Of a DNA stretch of 12,853 bases, positions 9,501 to 12,853 are shown in pieces (position 1 is the first letter of the stretch; each line of letters opens with the position of its first letter). A program made the position numbers and the translations under genes. The notes below the pieces were generated by a model. That model was not told the origin of the DNA. It searched no databases and was given only the letters and a program-made list of their open reading frames with translations. The DNA comes from Desulfocapsa sp. (lineage in GTDB: Bacteria > Desulfobacterota > Desulfobulbia > Desulfobulbales > Desulfocapsaceae), in the NCBI GenBank assembly GCA_029935135.1, contig JAOZKX010000023.1:1-12853 (forward strand). Reading direction: 5' to 3'.

Positions 9501-11620
9501 GTATTGGCTCGTGCAAATATGTGTTGCGGAATGGCGCAACTGAGATGCTCCTCCAGCCTGCCGATTATCTCAATGGCCTTTATAGATGTACCGCCCAGCT
9601 CTGCAAAAGAATGAAATCTCTCAATCCGGTGGGCAGGAATCCCAAGAGAATCTGCCCAGAGATCCCGCAACATATCTTCACATTCTGAAGACGACGGAAG
9701 TCCCTTACCGGCCACTCCCACAGTCCCCTCTTTTTTCTTCTTTTCTTTTTCCTGCTGATCGTCAGTCCCCAAAGTTCCAGGACCTGCGAGTAGAGAGAGA
9801 TAGAGAAGGGTCGTGCTGTCAAAATCACCCTGATGGAATCTGGCCAGGAGTTTATACCTCTGCAGCTTGCCGCTGCTAGTCTTGGGTATATCCCGACGAT
9901 TGACAATGGCTATATAATTGGGAGCAAAACCAAATATCTCATTTATCTCCTGGCCTGCCGCCACAATTATAGGTTTGGCAGTCTTTAAGATATCGTCTTT
10001 TTTTGAGGAACCATGTCCCTTGGCAAGCGTGATAAAAAGAACAACCCGCTCTTCACCACTGTCCTCATCCCTGTATCCAACCACGGCTATGCCATTGCTG
10101 TCTATACCTGGCTGATCGGCAACAACATCTTCAAGATCGTGGGCATAAAAGTTCTGACCATTGATAAATATAATATCCTTTGCCCTGCCACTTATGGTCA
10201 AACGCCCTTTTTTAAGGAACCCCAGGTCACCTGTCCGCAACCAGCCCTCACAAAAAGACTCTTGATTTGCCTCATCATTACGATAATATCCGGAGGTAAC
10301 ATTCCCCCCCCTGATCTGAATATTTCCGACCTGCTCCTCATCAAGAAGTTGATCATCATCGTCAAGTATCCGAATCTCAACACCGGGGACCGGGTACCCT
10401 TCATCAACCATCAGAACCGCATCCCGGGAAGACTCGTCAACAAAACGAACCGTATCGCCAACGGCGAGAGATGTACGACTGAGGGCGAAATGCCGGGGCA
10501 ATTCGTCATGGGGGGGGAAAGAGACAGCCAGGCTCGCCTCTGCCATACCGTACACCGGGAACATGGCTCTCGCTTCAAGCCCGCAGAGTGCACCCAACCG
10601 CTCCAGAAAACGGTTCATCACATCCACCGATATCGGTTCTGCTCCATTGAAAATCAGGCGCAAAGCACTGAGATCAAGCTTGGCCAGCGGGGCATCCTTC
10701 ACCTTTTCCAAAACCCACTTGTAACCAAAATTTGGACTGACTGTGGCCGTTATCCGATGTTCATCAATTTTTTTCAGCCACAGCAGGGGGCGTTTAATAA
10801 AAGTAAAGGGGCGCATATGCCATGACTTCGTACGACTGAGCACCATGGCCAGATGACCACCGATCAGACCCATATCATGATACAGAGGCATCCAACTAAG
10901 AGCACGATCCTCTCCCGAGAACCCTGCTCCCTGCATGATAGAATGCATATTGACAATCAAATTATGATGACTCAGCATCACACCCTTGGGATTACCTGTA
11001 CTACCGGAGGTAAACTGGAGAAATGCCAGATCCTGTGGATCCGCATCATACAATTTCACTCCCTCGCTGTTCAAACGCAGATCATCAGGCCTGTAAATAC
11101 TGTTCTCAATCTCACTTGCAACGGCTGCCGGCTGATCGGCCCCGATGGCTTTCTGCAGAACTGCCGATAAGCGTTCAGGAATTGTGTCCAGGACCAGAAC
11201 CGGATTATCAAGGAGCTGATAGATCTTCAGAAATTTTGCAAAAGTCTTATGAGCGGGGTCAAGGGAAACAGTGGGGGCAATGGGAGCAGGTACAATGCCC
11301 CCCAGGATACAGGCCCAGAAGAGCTGAAGGAAATCATACTTATCGTCAAGCTGCAGAATCAGATGGTCACCCGGACGCACTCCCTGTGCCTGAAGTCCGG
11401 TAAGGACAGAGGAAGCATCCTCTAGAAGCCTGTCCAGGCCAATCTCTTTTTCAGAACCGTTGTCGGCAATAAAAACAAGCCCCGCTTCCGAATTTTCTGC
11501 TGCAGCCTGTTCAAGGACATCGCGAAGAGTTGAAGGATGATTCTTCGGCAGTGATAGGGGAGCCCCGGCAGACACCGCTGGTTCCCGGGTATTCTCTGGT
11601 ATGGAATTGTTATCATTCAT
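3518..11620 (-). CDS. Hybrid FAAL-type I polyketide synthase (FAAL-ACP-KS-AT-DH*-KR*-ACP-ACP)
   Basis: This 2700-residue loading and extension enzyme should activate a fatty acid, extend it once with malonyl-CoA and pass it to the NRPS. FAAL: about 30-600, with TSGSTGNPKG 204-213, SWMPLYHDMGLIGG 242-255 and K585. ACP1: 646-718, S679 in LGGTS. KS: 740-1165, with C910 in DTACSS, H1045 and H1083 intact. AT: 1275-1600, with S1367 in GHSVGE and HAFH 1466-1469, the malonyl signature. DH-like: 1630-1900; the catalytic His position is Y1658 and the motif Gly is S1662, while D1822 and Q1826 remain. KR: 1905-2380; S2285, Y2298 and N2302 are present, but the Lys position is G2261 and the nucleotide loop reads GGLQGVG (2141-2147). 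ACP2 and ACP3 carry S2462 and S2581. A charged amphipathic helix at about 2662-2695 looks like a docking element. No ER, methyltransferase or thioesterase is seen. The ATG start has GAGG 8 nt upstream. Confidence 0.97.
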   Translation of the reverse strand: MNDNNSIPENTREPAVSAGAPLSLPKNHPSTLRDVLEQAAAENSEAGLVFIADNGSEKEIGLDRLLEDASSVLTGLQAQGVRPGDHLILQLDDKYDFLQLFWACILGGIVPAPIAPTVSLDPAHKTFAKFLKIYQLLDNPVLVLDTIPERLSAVLQKAIGADQPAAVASEIENSIYRPDDLRLNSEGVKLYDADPQDLAFLQFTSGSTGNPKGVMLSHHNLIVNMHSIMQGAGFSGEDRALSWMPLYHDMGLIGGHLAMVLSRTKSWHMRPFTFIKRPLLWLKKIDEHRITATVSPNFGYKWVLEKVKDAPLAKLDLSALRLIFNGAEPISVDVMNRFLERLGALCGLEARAMFPVYGMAEASLAVSFPPHDELPRHFALSRTSLAVGDTVRFVDESSRDAVLMVDEGYPVPGVEIRILDDDDQLLDEEQVGNIQIRGGNVTSGYYRNDEANQESFCEGWLRTGDLGFLKKGRLTISGRAKDIIFINGQNFYAHDLEDVVADQPGIDSNGIAVVGYRDEDSGEERVVLFITLAKGHGSSKKDDILKTAKPIIVAAGQEINEIFGFAPNYIAIVNRRDIPKTSSGKLQRYKLLARFHQGDFDSTTLLYLSLLAGPGTLGTDDQQEKEKKKKEGTVGVAGKGLPSSSECEDMLRDLWADSLGIPAHRIERFHSFAELGGTSIKAIEIIGRLEEHLSCAIPQHIFARANTIASIVEYIHEHQNELSCVSCTAAASRKDGQVLQDIAIIGMSCRFPGAENVDKFWWDLSGGVDSITEVPPDRWDIRKHYSRGGSEKNRSCSKWGGFLDNIRLFDAEFFKIPPEEADHLDPQQRLFLEVAWETMACSGYHDVKQNRTGVFVGASFIGYTEEFIRGGGRITIRPSTATGNLLNMIAARVSHFFDLKGPALTVDTACSSSLAAVHLACQSLRTGECDMALAGGISLNLNETPYIFFSEAGALSPDGVCRVFDEEANGFVPGEGVGAVLLKPYEQAREDGDTVLAIIKGSAMNNDGHSMGLMAPNPHSQADVIRQAYVNSGVSPENVSYVEAHGTATQIGDAIEVRSLSQVFSGMERQQCAIGSVKSNIGHLLAASGIAGLIKVVLSLQHRQLVPSIHCRQEKKSIKFEQTPFFVNKLLQPWTSKRGNEPLVAGINSFGFGGTNCHLIVQESPAVIPMADVAAKTGEVPVLITLSAHHQDALEKKIEYLKNFLAGNPGCSLEDVSYTVNARRSHFSQQRWAMVTDSSERGLEQLESFDRSESPATLRSRGLYYATKRGGAPKTVFMFSGQGAQFPGMGKVLYENEPVFREAVDLCKELIVSYFDHDIVELICGQIPQEELNKTAITQPVTFVMDLALAMYWQGLGLKPSAVIGHSVGEYVAAVIAGVLSLEDALKVVVVRGRLMSQLPEGGGMAAVFAAKEEVRDVLKQGFTLDIAAYNGPENIVLSGAVEELERCLDLLRLRGLNSFKLQVSHAFHSSLMDPILEQFSRIIAGISFYAPSIPFVSNLTGEFLSGEKIDRDYWLRQIRQPVQFAAGIQTLCQKGYLDFLEIGAKDQLSVLTSKIAPSEAHIRSSLPNPRKNSDQYGHLLNTLAELYSRGFSPNWHDHYEGKTGAQLIRFPNYPFQRQEYWISADQAVYPFEEMIKWTGTDRFAITRNAKAALLADYSFNSQAIMPAAGQCELLLSCFSRAYGYSANRIRSIAFSGAWSNDKTVDILFEKKGDEKNFRIITGNMRRTSDNKPDIFTSGTLGVVEMNVPDRVDVEAIIARCPRKYEVAALYTEFEGIGLHYGPYFQNLSKVLGGEQEAIAEISLEQSTSADAVCILHPGLLDSVFQAVGCCFSGLHAFLPLAIKDMIIHRRPGLTGSFAHIRCLPRRSEELIDFDIDIIDRVGKVCVEIKGFSVVRPKEKLEQTDLSLFELSWQEEQLSAEDPGGAGGTWLLFDYQAEAGIRIRESLQERGMTVIDPSFASTSFNEFEEQDYQHLLEKLAAKNVDLRGIIHCADCNPLSDKAALSDLHQLSSSVRRLFMVFKALSNSQYRDISFFRISTNAQALHENERVPDPGKTLSTGFLRSMAREMDGVQVRSVDFSAEHSSSVIASLTMAELSGKGPLETAYRAGKRFVNGVRVWEQGNEQLAEISFAKDHVYWIVGGLQGVGAECALHLVKNGVTRLAISGRTALPPADQYDTSLRDGDQELAVRIRFIRRLEEAGCEVLYLSGDVTDSAHVLGQYNQIKQKWAAVHGVIHSALHLEDAPIAQKSWSSFERVLAPGVWGTILLDRLTRQEPLEFFILFSSLAGVVGSCGQGDYNAANCFMDNFVKSGNRNGPGRGRAVQWGQWALRRLVHPAVQDFMSRNKMRTILADEGMQAFDMILAQSTAAGLAFVPHLNDCPAVAADILNSLREGIGERRLVEEDTQICVSDEAGIVESDQSLVSTSGASMEEYLTAIAAGKLELAPEDLNPDMNFLELGADSMMAIGLIRELEEVLDIELYPTLLFEYPTINELTAYLQTQLPEHFDLSLLDDGSVSESIETRVGNTAGVAGAEKTGQEAAHRLPEEGLLAFVTGIAAAKLELGVEELDPDMNFLELGADSMVAMGLIRAVEEALDVELYPTLLFEYPTINEFVGYLQGILPTGTMVSGASPAVLSEQGEGRKEEVHTAPEGEPSSDSAESTVMELFVKQQSWLEEQFRAQRNEMVQLRRIIKEHTNSTQ
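3755..3967 (-). repeat. Tandem ACP repeat, copy 2 (third ACP of the PKS)
   Basis: This codes residues 2552-2622, the last carrier domain, with the pantetheine serine S2581 in LELGADSM. Aligned without gaps to the copy at 4112-4324, 52 of 71 residues are identical (my count). Runs of 13 residues around the serine and 15 residues near helix 3 are unchanged. The DNA is also clearly similar, with many synonymous differences, so the duplication is real and not brand new. The two copies start 357 nt apart. Confidence 0.9.
4112..4324 (-). repeat. Tandem ACP repeat, copy 1 (second ACP of the PKS)
   Basis: This codes residues 2433-2503, the first of the twin carrier domains after the KR, with the pantetheine serine S2462. 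It pairs with the copy at 3755-3967. The linker between them (about 2504-2551) is acidic and Gly/Ala/Glu-rich and is not itself duplicated. ACP1, after the FAAL, has LGGTS around its serine and does not belong to this repeat. Confidence 0.9.
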
Positions 11621-11628
11621 ACAATCAA

Positions 11629-11632
11629 CCTC
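11629..11632 (-). promoter_or_regulatory. Ribosome binding site of the PKS gene
   Basis: GAGG on the minus strand lies 8 nt before the ATG at 11620 and supports that start. The 3' arm of the hairpin at 11638-11653 ends 5 nt upstream of it. Confidence 0.7.
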
Positions 11633-11637
11633 GTGAG

Positions 11638-11653
11638 CAGCAGTTTCCTGCTG
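11638..11653 (-). promoter_or_regulatory. Hairpin with GAAA loop in the PKS leader
   Basis: The transcript would read CAGCAG-GAAA-CTGCTG: a perfect 6-bp stem closed by a GNRA-type tetraloop, ending 5 nt before the Shine-Dalgarno site. If the weak promoter at 11693-11665 is used, this hairpin would sit almost at the 5' end of the mRNA. Its apex includes AGGA, which resembles a CsrA/RsmA site, but that reading is speculative. Confidence 0.4.
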
Positions 11654-11664
11654 ATCCGTTACGC

Positions 11665-11693
11665 ATTAACACTGGGACGACTACAATATTCAA
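11665..11693 (-). promoter_or_regulatory. Weak sigma-70-like promoter candidate for the PKS
   Basis: On the minus strand TTGAAT (11693-11688) and GTTAAT (11670-11665) are separated by 17 nt. Each matches 4 of 6 consensus positions. Initiation about 7 nt later would leave a leader of roughly 35-40 nt. AT-rich intergenic DNA gives such matches often, so this is only a candidate. Confidence 0.25.
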
Positions 11694-11870
11694 GACAATC
11701 CTGATTACTCATGCCGGGCAACATGTGATAAAGAAATCTACAAAACAGAATTTCTGTCAGGCAAGCAAAGGCAGAAAGGCTTAAAGGAACACTGGGCTTA
11801 GTGGATGAATACCAGGCAAAGACATCAGAGAGTCCAGGTGCAATTTTGGCTGTTTCGTAATGATTTTGCT

Positions 11871-12731
11871 CTATTTAAGTCTTTTCAGACTGTTCTGAGT
11901 AAAATCATTCTCAGTAAGTCCAAGACCAAACTGATAATTATTCCAGAGGACAAGCGTTGATTCCCCATTCAAATGGTTGGTCATTTTCATCTCCCCCATG
12001 CACCAGAATCGTCCTTCATAGAGCTCATATTTAGATTTGGTGAGCGTCTTCTGAAGTTGATTTCTCTTATCATAAAAATCAATCTTCAATATTCTGTACT
12101 CCTTCTTATCAAACCAGATAACCTGGCGTGAATAGTTAGAATACTCTTTGCGGGAAAAACGCTCCACCACAAAACAATCCTGCCCAGCATAGGGTTCATC
12201 GTGCAGATAGCGATAGTTGAATTTTTCGGCTTTCTCTGCCCGATAGAGACGCAGATCTTCAAAGGAAAATTGAGACCCCATAAAAAGACTTAACTGGCTG
12301 ACAGGTGACAAGCGCTTCACCCTTCTTTTTTCAGGAATATAGAGCCAGTGATCATCAGGTTTATCGGTGTGTGAATAGGTCAACCTGGCAAAGCCCTTCA
12401 CATCCGGGGGATAGACAAAAACAGAGAGACTCTTATCTCCTGCATCTTCCCTCTCCAATCCCCAGAGTCTGATATGGCGGTAGATATCTTTCCCTTTTTT
12501 ATTCTGCTGAACCAGGGTGATCTCAGCAAAAAAGTCAACAAATCCACTTTCCCGCCGATAACTTTCTGCACCAACTTTCGTTCCTTTTTCTATTCTTTCT
12601 CCTTCTGTCATCGCCTGTCCGCTTACCGGCAGCATAAGACAGAGAATGAAAAAAAACAGCCAACAGATCCAGCACCTTTTACCACAATTGTTCATAGTCG
12701 TTTCCCACAAAGGCTCATTTTTTTTCAACAT
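11871..12731 (-). CDS. LolA-like outer membrane lipoprotein-sorting protein
   Basis: This is a secreted protein of about 286 residues (numbering below is from a GTG at 12734). A basic start is followed by a hydrophobic core (WICWLFFFILCLMLPV) and a likely signal peptidase I site after SGQA near residue 41. There is no lipobox. The mature part fits the LolA-like family usually annotated 'outer membrane lipoprotein-sorting protein'. It carries a YPPDVKG stretch (108-114), WLYIPEKRRVKRL (130-142) and GSQFSFEDL (153-161), the family's most recognisable region. Members have a LolA-type beta fold and often neighbour MMPL/RND transporters and outer-membrane proteins, which suggests lipid handling in the periplasm. 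The ATG at 12731 has AGGGA 6 nt upstream. The GTG at 12734 and the ATG at 12695 are alternatives; the latter leaves a shorter signal peptide. The cargo is unknown; the PKS-NRPS lipid is my inference. Confidence 0.85.
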   Translation of the reverse strand: MLKKNEPLWETTMNNCGKRCWICWLFFFILCLMLPVSGQAMTEGERIEKGTKVGAESYRRESGFVDFFAEITLVQQNKKGKDIYRHIRLWGLEREDAGDKSLSVFVYPPDVKGFARLTYSHTDKPDDHWLYIPEKRRVKRLSPVSQLSLFMGSQFSFEDLRLYRAEKAEKFNYRYLHDEPYAGQDCFVVERFSRKEYSNYSRQVIWFDKKEYRILKIDFYDKRNQLQKTLTKSKYELYEGRFWCMGEMKMTNHLNGESTLVLWNNYQFGLGLTENDFTQNSLKRLK

Positions 12732-12737
12732 CACATT

Positions 12738-12742
12738 TCCCT
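12738..12742 (-). promoter_or_regulatory. Ribosome binding site of the LolA-like gene
   Basis: AGGGA on the minus strand overlaps the TAG stop of the upstream beta-barrel gene (12743-12741) and lies 6 nt before the ATG at 12731. The overlap implies one transcript and probable translational coupling. Confidence 0.6.
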
Positions 12743-12853
12743 AAAAATAGTACATGAGCGTAAGAGAAACATAATCATCATTTCGGAAAAAATAGATAGC
12801 GTCAATTTGCTCGGCTTCACTGAAAATATATCCCTCCAGCTGAACTTTCCAAG
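12741..12853 (-). CDS. C-terminal end of an outer-membrane beta-barrel protein (5' part outside window)
   Basis: Only the last 36 codons and the TAG stop are present, in a frame open to the window edge. The tail ends DDYVSLTLMYYF, an alternating polar/hydrophobic strand with a terminal phenylalanine. That is the classic last-strand signal recognised by the BAM machinery in Gram-negative outer-membrane proteins. An earlier strand (WKVQLEGYIF) and a turn are also seen. The next gene begins about 9 nt after the stop, so the two are co-transcribed. Outer-membrane proteins beside this LolA-like family are often of the DUF1302 type, but 36 residues are too few to name the family. Confidence 0.75.
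   Translation of the reverse strand, partial: WKVQLEGYIFSEAEQIDAIYFFRNDDYVSLTLMYYF

Larger units (their letters stand above)
11621..11870. other. Intergenic region between the LolA-like gene and the PKS
   Basis: This 250-nt gap holds no credible gene. Read on the minus strand, it carries a weak sigma-70-like pair (11693-11665), a hairpin with a GAAA loop (11653-11638) and the PKS ribosome binding site. A 13-bp palindrome, ACAGAA-T-TTCTGT, lies at 11745-11757 and could be an operator, but there is no family to assign it to. No hairpin followed by a T-run is visible after the LolA-like stop, so read-through from the upstream genes is possible. Confidence 0.7.

Noticed and set aside
10013..10825. 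Plus-strand open frame of 270 codons
   Set aside because: It is antisense to the FAAL domain, whose minus-strand frame carries all expected motifs. The plus-strand product shows no recognisable domain.
11745..11757. Palindrome ACAGAA-T-TTCTGT as a regulator operator
   Set aside because: The arms are only 6 bp, there is no second copy, and no regulator gene is in the window. It is noted within the intergenic entry but not called as a site.
11668..11796. Direct repeat AACACTGGG at 11668-11676 and 11788-11796, 120 nt apart
   Set aside because: Nine bases twice in a 250-nt gap is weak, there are no flanking features of a mobile element, and the spacing has no clear meaning.
11780..11870. Rho-independent terminator after the LolA-like gene
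   Set aside because: No GC-rich stem followed by a T-run was found on the minus strand downstream of the stop at 11871.

Overview
The window is part of a lipopeptide biosynthesis locus from a Gram-negative bacterium. All four genes lie on the minus strand, so transcription runs from high to low coordinates. The Gram-negative assignment comes from the C-terminal end of an outer-membrane beta-barrel protein and from a secreted LolA-like protein. Base composition looks close to balanced. A Desulfobacterota or other proteobacterial host is plausible, but no gene here fixes the taxon.

Layout in transcription order. (1) 12853-12741: last 36 codons of an outer-membrane beta-barrel protein, cut by the window edge. 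(2) 12731-11871: a periplasmic LolA-like 'outer membrane lipoprotein-sorting' protein, starting about 9 nt after gene 1. (3) 11870-11621: a 250-nt gap with a weak promoter-like pair and a hairpin with a GAAA loop just before a good Shine-Dalgarno site. (4) 11620-3518: a 2700-residue hybrid enzyme with the order FAAL, ACP, KS, AT, DH-like, KR-like, ACP, ACP, and a C-terminal docking-type helix. (5) 3503-1: an NRPS with condensation, adenylation and thiolation domains and the beginning of an epimerization domain, open at the window edge. It has no stop codon in 1167 readable codons.

How the genes should work together (inference from domain logic). The FAAL activates a free fatty acid as its adenylate and loads it on the first ACP. 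The KS and a malonyl-type AT extend it by two carbons. The chain passes to one of two near-duplicate ACPs, and then to the NRPS condensation domain. The NRPS adds an amino acid, predicted from the A-domain pocket to be Glu or Gln, and the E domain would convert it to the D form. The reductive section looks eroded: the DH lacks its catalytic His and the KR lacks its catalytic Lys. The unit passed on may therefore be a 3-oxoacyl chain, or a 3-hydroxyacyl chain if the KR still works.

The LolA-like and beta-barrel genes directly upstream suggest that the lipid product, or a precursor of it, is moved to or across the outer membrane. Proteins of this LolA-like family often sit beside MMPL/RND transporters, and such a gene could lie beyond 12853. 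No thioesterase, phosphopantetheinyl transferase, regulator, RNA gene, mobile element or CRISPR array is visible in the window.
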